A stretch of 64,000 nucleotides of DNA from an uncultured Flavobacteriaceae bacterium (GTDB lineage: Bacteria; Bacteroidota; Bacteroidia; Flavobacteriales; Flavobacteriaceae). Below are positions 27,104 through 35,236 of this stretch, piece by piece. How positions within the stretch are numbered: the stretch's first letter is position 1; every line of letters starts with the position of its first letter. The notes under the pieces are model-generated. The model searched no databases and had not been told where the DNA came from. It worked only from the letters and a program-made list of their open reading frames with translations. The stretch lies in NCBI GenBank assembly GCA_947494205.1, contig CANLUH010000004.1:216773-280772 (forward strand), written 5' to 3'. The position numbers and the translations under genes were made by a program.

Positions 27104-28223
27104 TAGTATTAGTTTGTTGGTTATACAAATTAGACGCCGTTTTAAAACCTTCTTCGGTTAAACTCCACATTGTTCCTTCTAGCTTCACGTAATCTTTATC
27201 TACTAATTTTTGAAGTGTTTTACGGGTAAATCCTTGGAAATTATTTAAAATTTTAATGGTATGCGGGTGCGAAATATCATCGTGCGTTTCTGCAATATTG
27301 TACATAAAAGCTAATGTTTTATGCAACTCTAAATCGCGACGGTTTTTAATGAAACGAATTTGTTTGAATAATAAGCCCCGACTTGGTGAAAATACAAACG
27401 AAAATAATACAAATACTGATGCTACTAATACAATTACTGGCCCTGTAGATAAATTGTTTTGCGAGGCACTAATTGCTGTCCCAAACACACCTGAAAAAGC
27501 TCCAAAGATAGCTGCTAGAAACACCATAACTCCTAAACTATTAGTCCACTGTCTTGCTGCTGCTGCTGGAGCCAATAGCATAGCACTCATTAATACAACA
27601 CCAACTGTTTGTAAGCCTAAAACAATGGCTAAAACGATAAAACTGGTAATTAATATGTCTATTATTTTAGTATTAAAGCCTAGTGTTTTTGTGTAATCGG
27701 CATCGAATAATAATATTTTAAATTCTTTCCAAAACAACAATAGGACTATTAAACACATTCCTGTTACTATAGCCATTAGCCACACATCACTTTCTACTAA
27801 TGTTGCTGCTTGTCCAAACAAATACTTATCTAATCCTGCTTGATTGGCATTAGGTTGTTTCTGAATAAAAGTTAACAGCAACATTCCGAAACCAAAAAAT
27901 AGAGATAGTATAAGTCCTAATGCAGTATCGGATTTTAAATGCGTTTTCGTAATAATACCACGAATCCAAAAGGTTCCTATTAATCCACTTACCAAAGCAC
28001 CCAATAATAATACATTACTATCTTTTGCTCCTGTAATTAAAAAGGCAATAGCTATTCCTGGTAATGCAGCATGCGAAATGGCATCTCCTAATAAACTTTG
28101 TTTTCGCAACACAGCAAAACTTCCTAACATACCACAAACAGCTCCTAATATAGCCGTACCTAGCGTGATGGTTCTAAGTGTGTAATCTGAGAAAACGAGC
28201 GATATGTATTCTTTTATGTCGAT
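27096..28223 (-). CDS. Zn/Mn ABC transporter permease, apparently with a non-ATG start
   Basis: Partner ABC-3 permease with ATPase-contact loop LRKQSLLGDAISHAALPG and membrane motif LQTVGVVLMSAMLLAPAA; its tail (about 275-375) also forms a winged-helix-like domain (ILNNFQGFTRKTLQKLVDKD, MWSLTEEG). The first in-frame ATG is at 28130, but the 31 codons before it encode the expected first membrane segment (IKEYISLVFSDYTLRT, then ITLGTAILGAVCG) and are open back to a stop at 28236-28238. They contain no ATG, GTG or TTG. An ATC at 28221-28223 would give M-DIKEYISLVF, matching the N-terminus I expect for relatives. I therefore annotate the ATC start, with an ATA at 28215-28217 as alternative. Confidence 0.85.
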   Translation of the reverse strand: MDIKEYISLVFSDYTLRTITLGTAILGAVCGMLGSFAVLRKQSLLGDAISHAALPGIAIAFLITGAKDSNVLLLGALVSGLIGTFWIRGIITKTHLKSDTALGLILSLFFGFGMLLLTFIQKQPNANQAGLDKYLFGQAATLVESDVWLMAIVTGMCLIVLLLFWKEFKILLFDADYTKTLGFNTKIIDILITSFIVLAIVLGLQTVGVVLMSAMLLAPAAAARQWTNSLGVMVFLAAIFGAFSGVFGTAISASQNNLSTGPVIVLVASVFVLFSFVFSPSRGLLFKQIRFIKNRRDLELHKTLAFMYNIAETHDDISHPHTIKILNNFQGFTRKTLQKLVDKDYVKLEGTMWSLTEEGFKTASNLYNQQTNTNE

Positions 28224-28241
28224 AGTTTCTAGTGGTTAGTT

Positions 28242-28592
28242 TTATTTATATTTTCTTTTTTCTAATTTTAATTTATCAGATTTACTTCTTATTTCTGTTC
28301 TTTCAAAAATATGTCCATCTGGCCAAATTAACTTTTCATCTATAGCTCTTCTTTTTAATTCTTCTATATTTTCTATTCTTTCGAAAGCCCATATTTTCCA
28401 TTTGGTTATTACGATACTCCAAATAAACCAAGCCATAATAACTCCAATGATAGCCGCAACCAAAACTATTTTTTTATCTAAACCTAACAAATGTAATAGA
28501 CTAGGAAAGCCAACCATAATAAGAAACACAGGTAGATTTACCATGATATGTCCTTTATTAATCGCTTTGGCTATAGAAAGTGCTTGTTTCAT
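28242..28592 (-). CDS. Small membrane protein in the metal ABC operon
   Basis: 116-aa protein with two hydrophobic segments (MVNLPVFLIMVGFPSLLHLLG and IVLVAAIIGVIMAWFIWSIVI) and a charged cytoplasmic tail (ERIENIEELKRRAIDEKLIW). I recognise no characterised family. It lies between the ATPase gene and the permease gene, all on the minus strand, with only 18 bases to the permease start, so it is cotranscribed. A role in the metal importer is plausible from position only. Confidence 0.75.
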   Translation of the reverse strand: MKQALSIAKAINKGHIMVNLPVFLIMVGFPSLLHLLGLDKKIVLVAAIIGVIMAWFIWSIVITKWKIWAFERIENIEELKRRAIDEKLIWPDGHIFERTEIRSKSDKLKLEKRKYK

Positions 28593-28649
28593 TTTAACTT
28601 TTAACTCTAGTTTCTCTTATTAAGATTCATGCTTTTGCAGGAATGACAT

Positions 28650-29387
28650 CTATTCTTGGATACTTACTTTATAATTAATTCCGTAGGTTTTAGTTAAATT
28701 ATCGTCGTTAAAAATATCTTTCACTGGTCCAGTTGCAATCTTCTTTACATTTAAAAAGGTTACCCAATCAAAGTATTCTGGAACAGTTTGTAAATCGTGA
28801 TGCACAACAATTACTGTTTTGCCTGCTTTACGCAATTCTTTTAATATATTTATAATGGCTATTTCTGTCGTTGCATCTACTCCTTGAAACGGCTCATCCA
28901 TAAAATAGATAGAAGCATTTTGTACTAAGGCTCTTGCTAAAAATATACGTTGTTGTTGTCCTCCTGATAGTTGACTTATTTGTCGACCTTTAAAAGGTAA
29001 CATGCCTACTTTTTCGAGGGCTTCAAGAGCTTGTTTTTTCTCTTTCTGTCTTGGACGCTTTATCCAACCTAGGCTTCCGTAGGTTCCCATCATTACAACA
29101 TCTAGTGCTGTTGTCGGGAAATCCCAATCTACGCTTCCTTTTTGTGGTACGTAAGCTACTAAAGACCGCTGCTTTTCGTAAGATTTTCCGTAGATACTTA
29201 CACTCCCTGCTATGGGTTTTAAAATACCTAAAATAGACTTTATTAGTGTCGATTTCCCTGCGCCATTGGGTCCAACTATAGCCATAAGTACACCTTCAGG
29301 GATTTCTAAATCGATATCCCAAAGCACAGGTTTGTAATTATACGCCACTGTTAAATCGTCTACTTTTACTGCTATATTCTTTTTCAT
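28650..29387 (-). CDS. Zn/Mn ABC transporter ATP-binding protein
   Basis: 245-aa ATPase of the ABC metal importer. Walker [10 protein letters not shown] (about 39-47), Q-loop [11 protein letters not shown], signature LSGGQQQR (about 141-148), Walker [13 protein letters not shown] and H-loop VVHHDLQ are all present and correctly ordered. [19 protein letters not shown] is characteristic of the manganese/zinc branch (MntB/ZnuC/TroB). It drives the two permeases downstream with the binding lipoprotein encoded upstream. Confidence 0.95.
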   Translation of the reverse strand: MKKNIAVKVDDLTVAYNYKPVLWDIDLEIPEGVLMAIVGPNGAGKSTLIKSILGILKPIAGSVSIYGKSYEKQRSLVAYVPQKGSVDWDFPTTALDVVMMGTYGSLGWIKRPRQKEKKQALEALEKVGMLPFKGRQISQLSGGQQQRIFLARALVQNASIYFMDEPFQGVDATTEIAIINILKELRKAGKTVIVVHHDLQTVPEYFDWVTFLNVKKIATGPVKDIFNDDNLTKTYGINYKVSIQE

Positions 29388-29585
29388 CTCTACTATTCTT
29401 CCGTAGGCAGGAATTTCATTTGTTAAACTTTAATTTATTTAAGTACAAAATATTATACACACTTTAGTTGGGTTTGATCTTTTTTGGTGTTTTAAATACT
29501 AATAACTTTATGTTTTCGATGCTAAACACTTCGACTGCTCTCAGTGTGACATTACTAAAAATTTAAATACTCATAACTTACCAAA
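29388..29585. other. Intergenic gap with decayed repeat sequence
   Basis: Between the ATPase and the binding-protein gene. It contains a CGTAGGCAGGAATTTCA block near 29402-29418 and CTTCGACTGCTCTCAGTGTG near 29528-29547, both resembling dispersed intergenic sequences common in flavobacterial genomes. No promoter is clear. Confidence 0.4.
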
Positions 29586-30506
29586 CTATTTTAAAGCTCC
29601 TACTATTGTATTTACATTATACTCAAACATTCCTATGTAAGTGCCTTCAATTGTCCCAGCATCTCCTAAAGCATCAGAGTACAGTGTTCCTCCTATGGTT
29701 ACTTTATGGTCTTTAGATTTTACAGCTGCTTGTAATGCTTCAATGGTACGCTTTGGTACTGAGCTTTCTACAAAAATGGCTTTTACATCTTTCTCTATAA
29801 TAAAGTTAGCTAATTTTTGTACGTCTTGCACGCCTGCTTCTGTTGCCGTAGATAAACCTTGTAATCCTACTACTTCAAATTCGAATGCTTTTCCAAAGTA
29901 ATTAAAAGCATCATGCGCTGTTACTAAAATGCGTTTTTCTTTTGGTAATGTTTCTATAATACTTAATAATTTAGACTGAAGTACTTCTAGTTTTTTAATG
30001 TACTGTTTTTCGTTTTTAGCATAATTCGCAGCATTTTTAGCATCTTTTTCAGATAATACTTTAGTCACTTCTTTTGCAAAGGTTTTAAAGTAATCGATAT
30101 CGAACCATACATGCGGATCGTAATTTGATGCAAAATATTCTGATCCTATTAATGTGCTTTTATCTAACGCTTCTGCTAAAGCGATTTGCGTTTTATTTTG
30201 GTTTCCCATTTTCTCGAAAACTTCTACTAGTTTCCCTTCTAAATGTAATCCGTTATAAAAAATGATATCGGCATTTACTAGTTTAGAAACATCTCCCTCA
30301 CTGGCTTTATACAGGTGTGGATCTACTCCACTTCCCATTAATCCTTTTAACTCTACATAGTCTCCACCTATATTTTTAACCAAGTCGGTTATCATAGTTG
30401 TCGTTGTAACTACATTAAGTTTTCCGTTGTCTTTTTTTGCTTCATTTTTACAACCTAACGCAAATAATACTAGGCTAAAAATTGTTATATACTTTTTCAT
30501 CTGCAT
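29586..30506 (-). CDS. Zinc/manganese ABC transporter substrate-binding lipoprotein
   Basis: 306-aa periplasm-facing lipoprotein of the cluster A-I (ZnuA/TroA/PsaA) family. Signal with lipobox LFALGC (Cys19; Cys17 from the second start). Metal ligands appear in order: the histidine in DPHLYKAS (about 67), the HVWFD histidine (about 131), TAHDAFNYFG and the late acidic ligand near YSDALGDAG. No long His-rich loop is present, which leans towards manganese or a low-capacity zinc binder. Start is MQMKKY at 30506 or MKKY at 30500; both give a good signal. Confidence 0.93.
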   Translation of the reverse strand: MQMKKYITIFSLVLFALGCKNEAKKDNGKLNVVTTTTMITDLVKNIGGDYVELKGLMGSGVDPHLYKASEGDVSKLVNADIIFYNGLHLEGKLVEVFEKMGNQNKTQIALAEALDKSTLIGSEYFASNYDPHVWFDIDYFKTFAKEVTKVLSEKDAKNAANYAKNEKQYIKKLEVLQSKLLSIIETLPKEKRILVTAHDAFNYFGKAFEFEVVGLQGLSTATEAGVQDVQKLANFIIEKDVKAIFVESSVPKRTIEALQAAVKSKDHKVTIGGTLYSDALGDAGTIEGTYIGMFEYNVNTIVGALK

Positions 30507-30594
30507 AAGTGTTTATTATTTATATAAGTCAGATGTAATTAGCCATTAAACCTTTCGATAGGCATTATGTTATTATGGCTCATTTCATCTAAAA

Positions 30595-31401
30595 TTATTT
30601 TTTAGGCAATCTGAAACTAATCCCTGCGCTTATTAATAAATCTTGTCCCTCTGTAATACTTGTACCTACTGTAGCATCTAATTGTACATTATTAGAGACT
30701 AAATATGTAACACCTGCATCCCATAAGTGGTTTGCTTTATTGTTTTCTGGCATATCTCCATATAATTCCACATAAGCTCCCCATTTATCGCAAATGCTGT
30801 AACCATAAGATATAGTATATAAATAAGCTGCTTCTGGAGAATCGTTTTCCCAAGCTGCTCCAATATTATAAGATAAGCTTGATTTTTCGCTTAAGGTGTG
30901 TGCAAATGCAAACCTAAAATCTACTCCTGTATTTTGAGGTCTTAATTCTTTTTTAACAGAAAACGGCAAATTTAAATGTCCAAGAAATCCTATTTCTGGC
31001 ATTGCTCCATTTTCTTCTGCTATTCCTACTTTAAATCCTAAAAGTAAAGGAGAGAAGCTTGTTACCGACCCTATTTCCGTTCCTTCAAATTTTGTTGTAC
31101 TGTCTGTATAATTCCAGCCTAATCGTAACTCTAAATTATCTAGTAACCCGTAACGAAATAACATGGTGTTTAAAGTAAGATCTTCTGTTTTTATATCGTT
31201 TTTTTCAAAGGTTTCTAAAAACGCACCTGTCTCTACTTGTATAAATCCTTTTGGGACTGCATTGGGAGATTCTGTTGCATCTGGTCTATCTGTAATTAAT
31301 GCTCCTAATGGTTCTTCTTGTTCTTGAGCTAATATTGTTGTTGTAGTAACTAATCCTAGAGCTATACTTAGAATGTATTTTGAGTAGTTATTAAATTTCA
31401 T
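30595..31401 (-). CDS. Outer-membrane beta-barrel protein (phenol MetA-degradation-like family)
   Basis: 268-aa protein with a signal peptide ending TTTILAQ. The mature N-terminus EPLGALITDRPDATESPNAVP and the alternating hydrophobic strands ending in SAGISFRLPKK are typical of the MetA-pathway-of-phenol-degradation (PF13557) barrel family, usually annotated as transporters. It overlaps the DtxR-like gene by 11 bases, so it is coupled to the regulator. A role as outer-membrane channel for the metal importer is inferred from context; there is no evidence for phenol metabolism here. Confidence 0.8.
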   Translation of the reverse strand: MKFNNYSKYILSIALGLVTTTTILAQEQEEPLGALITDRPDATESPNAVPKGFIQVETGAFLETFEKNDIKTEDLTLNTMLFRYGLLDNLELRLGWNYTDSTTKFEGTEIGSVTSFSPLLLGFKVGIAEENGAMPEIGFLGHLNLPFSVKKELRPQNTGVDFRFAFAHTLSEKSSLSYNIGAAWENDSPEAAYLYTISYGYSICDKWGAYVELYGDMPENNKANHLWDAGVTYLVSNNVQLDATVGTSITEGQDLLISAGISFRLPKK

Positions 31402-32047
31402 TGATGTAAATTATTTTTGTAAAATCTTCGTTTAAAAGGATTGTATTATTGTTTATTAATATTTGTGTCATTTTATTGGTAGAAAACTGCTTTGTAACAG
31501 TTACTGAATTCCCATATTTTAAACCATGTTGCGCACAAAAGTCGAAAAACTCTTTGTCGTCGCTCATTAATCTAGAGATAATATAGTTCTGTCCTTCTTT
31601 CGCTTGCGATAAGCTTATAGATGTATCTTCTGTTGTTATTTCTCCATTTGCATTTGGAATAGGGTCGCCATGTGGATCGAACTTAGGGTTCCCTAAATAA
31701 GCACTTATTTTGTCTGCTAAAAAATCTGAAGTTTCATGTTCTAACAATTCGGCCTCTCTATGGATTTCATGTAAAGACATATCGAACATTTTAAACAGTA
31801 ATGCTTCCCATAAACGATGTTTACGTACAACATTTAATGCCATTTTAGTACCTTTCTCCGTTAGTTTTAATGCTTTATATTTTTCATAATGCAATAAATC
31901 TTTGGTTGCTAATTTTTTAGCCATATCTGTAGCTGCCGCATTAGATATTCCTAATTTTTTAGCAATATTACCAGGTTTAGTATCATTACTATCATGTTTG
32001 TCATTTTTGTAAATCGCTTTTACAAAGTTCTCAATAGCTACAGACAT
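31391..32047 (-). CDS. DtxR/MntR-family metal-dependent repressor
   Basis: 218-aa regulator. N-terminal winged helix (residues 1-65: NFVKAIYKND, KPGNIAKKLGISNAAATDMAKKL, YKALKLTEKGTKMALNVV), dimerisation/metal domain with HRLWEALLFKMFDMSLHEIHREAELLEHE (Glu/His/Asp ligands, about 75-105) and a C-terminal SH3-like/FeoA-like domain (about 140-218). The family binds Mn2+ or Fe2+ and represses uptake genes. It heads the operon with the outer-membrane protein and ABC importer. A TTTAAG-CTTA-CTTAAA palindrome sits just upstream. Confidence 0.93.
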   Translation of the reverse strand: MSVAIENFVKAIYKNDKHDSNDTKPGNIAKKLGISNAAATDMAKKLATKDLLHYEKYKALKLTEKGTKMALNVVRKHRLWEALLFKMFDMSLHEIHREAELLEHETSDFLADKISAYLGNPKFDPHGDPIPNANGEITTEDTSISLSQAKEGQNYIISRLMSDDKEFFDFCAQHGLKYGNSVTVTKQFSTNKMTQILINNNTILLNEDFTKIIYINEI

Positions 32048-32068
32048 TATATTATGCTTTAATATTTT

Positions 32069-32084
32069 TTTAAGCTTACTTAAA
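32069..32084. promoter_or_regulatory. Candidate metal-repressor operator (TTTAAG-N4-CTTAAA)
   Basis: A perfect inverted repeat with six-base arms and a four-base centre, 22 bases upstream of the DtxR-like start and just downstream of a TAnnTTTG -7 element. Position and symmetry fit an autoregulatory DtxR/MntR site, but no footprint or second copy supports it. Confidence 0.4.
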
Positions 32085-32091
32085 TATTTTT

Positions 32092-32099
32092 CAAATATA
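32092..32099 (-). promoter_or_regulatory. Candidate -7 element for the DtxR-like operon
   Basis: The minus strand reads TATATTTG, matching TAnnTTTG, 45 bases before the start codon. No -33 TTG at the usual distance. Confidence 0.4.
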
Positions 32100-32120
32100 A
32101 CTAAAAAATTAATATATTTT

Positions 32121-32128
32121 TAAGTTTG
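32121..32128 (+). promoter_or_regulatory. Candidate -7 element for the gene at 32171
   Basis: TAAGTTTG matches TAnnTTTG and lies 42 bases before the ATG. No good -33 element is seen. Confidence 0.35.
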
Positions 32129-32170
32129 GCACGATTTCCGTTATATTTATAATCTAAATATCTAGTTATA

Positions 32171-32599
32171 ATGAAATCTATAGTTTTTATCGTCGCATTA
32201 TTATTTTCATCAATAGGAATCGCTCAAGATTCTACTAAAGTAAAAGCAGAAACACCTAAAATAGTTACGAAGCTGCAACTTGGGAAATTAATGCACTTTA
32301 AAGATGTGGATATTAAATTTATAAAAGTAGTAGCAGATTCTCGCTGCCCTACAGGTGTTAGCTGCGTATGGGCTGGAGAAGCTAAAGTTTTAGTTGCTAT
32401 TTATAAGGATGGTAAAGCGATAGAACAGAAGGAGATTGTATTTAATACGGCTAACCAATATGGTGGGGCATTGTCTAATATTTTTGCTTCAGACAACTTA
32501 AATATTACTGGCTATACGTTATCACCTTATCCTGAATATGGTAAAGAGATTAAAAATGATGAGTATTATATTCAGTTAGACATTAAGACATTGGAATAA
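32171..32599 (+). CDS. Secreted protein of unknown function
   Basis: 142-aa periplasmic or surface protein with a signal peptide (MKSIVFIVALLFSSIGIAQ). The mature part carries FKDVDIKFIKVVADSRCPTG followed by VSCVWAGEA, with two cysteines five residues apart that could form a disulfide; this segment recurs in short Bacteroidota secreted proteins of unknown function. A C-terminal beta segment (ITGYTLSPYPEYGKEIKND) completes a single domain. It shares the intergenic region with the DtxR-like gene, so metal control is possible. Confidence 0.72.
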   Translation: MKSIVFIVALLFSSIGIAQDSTKVKAETPKIVTKLQLGKLMHFKDVDIKFIKVVADSRCPTGVSCVWAGEAKVLVAIYKDGKAIEQKEIVFNTANQYGGALSNIFASDNLNITGYTLSPYPEYGKEIKNDEYYIQLDIKTLE

Positions 32600-32635
32600 A
32601 TAACATTTAGTTATTAGTTCATCTTTTATTAATGC

Positions 32636-32770
32636 TTAATGACATCCACAGTCATCTTTTCCACAAGCTTTCTTGGGTTTTGATTTTTTCCAGAAAAACT
32701 TTTTCACTAAAAAAGAAATGGCTAATACCAATGTTATAAAAACTAGTATGTTTTGAATAATTGTATTCAT
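32636..32770 (-). CDS. FeoB-associated Cys-rich membrane protein
   Basis: A 44-aa protein easily missed because of its length. One membrane helix (IIQNILVFITLVLAISFLV) is followed by a basic, cysteine-rich tail KACGKDDCGCH, the pattern of the FeoB-associated Cys-rich membrane protein family (Pfam FeoB_associated). It lies directly downstream of feoB on the same strand, 65 bases from its stop. The tail probably touches iron or the FeoB pore; function in the family is not settled. Confidence 0.85.
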   Translation of the reverse strand: MNTIIQNILVFITLVLAISFLVKKFFWKKSKPKKACGKDDCGCH

Positions 32771-32782
32771 ATCCTTTTTGTC

Positions 32783-32829
32783 GAAATTGTTACAATTTCA
32801 TTTCGTATAATTCCTGACTTCACAGGAAT
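32783..32829. repeat. Two small hairpins between feoB and the Cys-rich gene
   Basis: GAAATTG-TTA-CAATTTC (32783-32799) and ATTCCTG-ACTTCA-CAGGAAT (32810-32829) are perfect inverted repeats. Neither has a T tract, so they are not clear terminators. The second resembles the dispersed CAGGAAT-type intergenic repeat also seen near 28637 and 29407. Confidence 0.5.
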
Positions 32830-32835
32830 ATTAAT

Positions 32836-34935
32836 TTATTTTAAAAATTGAAATGATACTAATGCTACAATGTACGCTAATGCCGTCATTGTTGTTAATT
32901 GTACCATTGGCCATTTCCAGCTGTTTGTTTCGCGTTTTACAATAGCTAATGTACTCATACATTGCATAGCAAAGGCATAGAATAATAGTAATGAAATACC
33001 TGAAGCAAAATTATATAATGGTTTACCTGTAATGGTATTTGTTTCTCCAGCCATTCGTTTTGTTATTGTTTGCACATCATCTGCACCAACACTGTAAATA
33101 GTAGCTAATGTACCTACAAATACTTCTCGAGCTGCAAACGAACTTATCAATGCTATTCCTATCTTCCAATCATATCCTAAAGGTCTAATTACTGGTTCAA
33201 TCGCTCTTCCTGTTATACCTATAAAAGAATGCTCTAGTTTATGAGAAGCTATTTTTTGCTGCAATTTTTCTTCACTTAAATTTTGCGATGCGTATTCTGT
33301 TGTTACTATATCTTCTGCATTATTAAACTCATCTCCTGGGCCATAAGATGCTAAAAACCAAAGCACAATAGATATTGCTAAAATAATTTTCCCTGCTCCA
33401 AATATAAACGACTTTGTTTTTTCTAAAACAGTTAAACCTACATTTTTAATCATTGGTAATTTGTAGTTAGGCATTTCTACTACAAAAAAGGTTTTACTCT
33501 TTATTTTTAATACTTTGTTTAATATGTATGCAGATACAACAGCTGTTCCAAAACCAATTAAATACAATAGCATTAGGGTTAGTGCCTGGTATCCTAAACC
33601 AAAGAAACTACCTTCTGGAATAACTATAGAAATAATAATAAGATATACTGGAAGCCTAGCAGAGCAAGTTGTAAAAGGGGTTACTAAAATGGTAATTAAG
33701 CGCTCTTTCCAACTCTCTATATTTCGGGTTGCCATAATTGCTGGTATGGCACATGCTGTACCAGAAATTAAAGGCACCACACTTTTCCCACTTAGTCCAA
33801 AACGACGCATTATTCTATCCATTAAAAATACAACACGACTCATATAACCACTTTCTTCAAGTACAGCTATAAAGAAAAACAGAAAGGCAATTTGTGGTAT
33901 AAATATAACAACCCCCCCTAATCCTGGGATAATTCCCTCGGCTAGTAGATTAGTAAAAACGCCTGGTGGTAGTGACTTTTTAGTCCAATCGCTTAAAGCC
34001 GTAAAAGTTTCTTCTATAAACTCCATTGGAATACCTGACCAATCGTATATGGCTTGAAATATAACTAATAGAATAACAAAGAAAGTAACATACCCAAAAA
34101 CTTTATGTGTTAAGATACGGTCTAATTTTGTTCGTAAGTCTTTGGCTTGTGAAGCATCTATTGTTTGTCCTTTTTTTAAGGTCTCGTTTATAAACTGATA
34201 CCTTTTTATGGTTTCTTTTTGCTGTAATCGTTTTAAATCGCTTTTAGATTTTGTTTTAAAACTAGCTATGGCATCTATTTCTTTTCTGTTTGTTTTTCCG
34301 AAGTTTACATCTTGTGTTATTACTAACCAAAGTTTGTATAATAACTGATTAGGAAATGCTTTGGCTAATCTTTCAAAATAGTCTTTATCTATTTCTGAAG
34401 CATTAACGCAAGGTGTCGTTGATAGTTCTTTGTAATTGGTTATAAGCTCTTTTAAATTATTTATTCCTATGTTTTTACGTGTGCTTATTAACGCTATTTT
34501 GGTTTTTAATTTCTCTTCAAGATATTCTATGTCTAGAGAAATTCCTTTGTATTTCATTCTATCGGCCATGTTAATAACCAATAAACAAGGTATTTCTAAA
34601 TCTTTTATTTGTGTAAATAATAGTAGGTTACGTTTTAAGTTTTCAACATCACTTACAACGACAGCTACATCTGGAAAATCTTTATCGTTTTTATTTAAAA
34701 GTAATTCTATTACTACGTTTTCATCTAACGAAGAAGCATTTAAACTATAGGTTCCTGGTAAATCTATAATATGTGCTTTTACGCCTCTTGGTAATTTACA
34801 AATCCCTTCTTTTTTCTCTACTGTTATCCCTGGATAATTCCCCACTTTTTGGTTTAAACCTGTAAGTGCATTAAAAACTGATGTTTTTCCTGTATTAGGG
34901 TTTCCTATTAAAGCGACATTTAACTGTTTACTCAT
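32836..34935 (-). CDS. feoB: Ferrous iron transporter FeoB
   Basis: 699-aa inner-membrane Fe2+ transporter. N-terminal G-protein domain: G1 GNPNTGKTS (11-19), G2 with NYPGITVEKKEG, G3 DLPGTYSL (about 59-66) and G4 INMADR. After a helical linker come the membrane segments with two Gate-type repeats (SGKSVVPLISGTACAIPAIMATR and GIALISSFAAREVFVGTLATIYS; the conserved FSSCxCxxP-like motif is here GTACAIPA). It overlaps feoA by 8 bases and has the Cys-rich partner downstream, a typical Feo operon. Confidence 0.96.
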   Translation of the reverse strand: MSKQLNVALIGNPNTGKTSVFNALTGLNQKVGNYPGITVEKKEGICKLPRGVKAHIIDLPGTYSLNASSLDENVVIELLLNKNDKDFPDVAVVVSDVENLKRNLLLFTQIKDLEIPCLLVINMADRMKYKGISLDIEYLEEKLKTKIALISTRKNIGINNLKELITNYKELSTTPCVNASEIDKDYFERLAKAFPNQLLYKLWLVITQDVNFGKTNRKEIDAIASFKTKSKSDLKRLQQKETIKRYQFINETLKKGQTIDASQAKDLRTKLDRILTHKVFGYVTFFVILLVIFQAIYDWSGIPMEFIEETFTALSDWTKKSLPPGVFTNLLAEGIIPGLGGVVIFIPQIAFLFFFIAVLEESGYMSRVVFLMDRIMRRFGLSGKSVVPLISGTACAIPAIMATRNIESWKERLITILVTPFTTCSARLPVYLIIISIVIPEGSFFGLGYQALTLMLLYLIGFGTAVVSAYILNKVLKIKSKTFFVVEMPNYKLPMIKNVGLTVLEKTKSFIFGAGKIILAISIVLWFLASYGPGDEFNNAEDIVTTEYASQNLSEEKLQQKIASHKLEHSFIGITGRAIEPVIRPLGYDWKIGIALISSFAAREVFVGTLATIYSVGADDVQTITKRMAGETNTITGKPLYNFASGISLLLFYAFAMQCMSTLAIVKRETNSWKWPMVQLTTMTALAYIVALVSFQFLK

Positions 34936-35164
34936 GGGTTACATAATCTATTAGAATGTGTTGAGCTGTTTCTTTTCGTATTGCTAAATGACTTCCGTTT
35001 ATGTTAAGATACATGGGATCCGCAAAAGGAGCTACTTGCACTAATTCTACATTATTACCTGGTAAACATCCCATTTCTAAAAGTTTTAATGGTATGTGTA
35101 TAGATGAAACATCTATTATTACGGCTTTTTCACCACGTTTTAATTGTGCTAGTGTGTTTTGCAA
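34928..35164 (-). CDS. feoA: FeoA family iron transport protein
   Basis: 78-aa SH3-like protein that supports FeoB. It contains LLEMGCLPGNNVELVQVAPFADPM, the FeoA core (L-x-x-M-G-x-x-x-G), and the strand LAIRKETAQHILI. Start at 35164, its end overlapping feoB. Together with feoB and the Cys-rich gene it makes a complete Feo operon next to the DtxR-controlled metal island. Confidence 0.95.
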   Translation of the reverse strand: MQNTLAQLKRGEKAVIIDVSSIHIPLKLLEMGCLPGNNVELVQVAPFADPMYLNINGSHLAIRKETAQHILIDYVTHE

Positions 35165-35236
35165 GCTTATTTAGATTGATTTTAAAGAAGCAAAAGTAGG
35201 GGAAAATATGTGGGGAAAAAAATTGCAGATAAAAAA

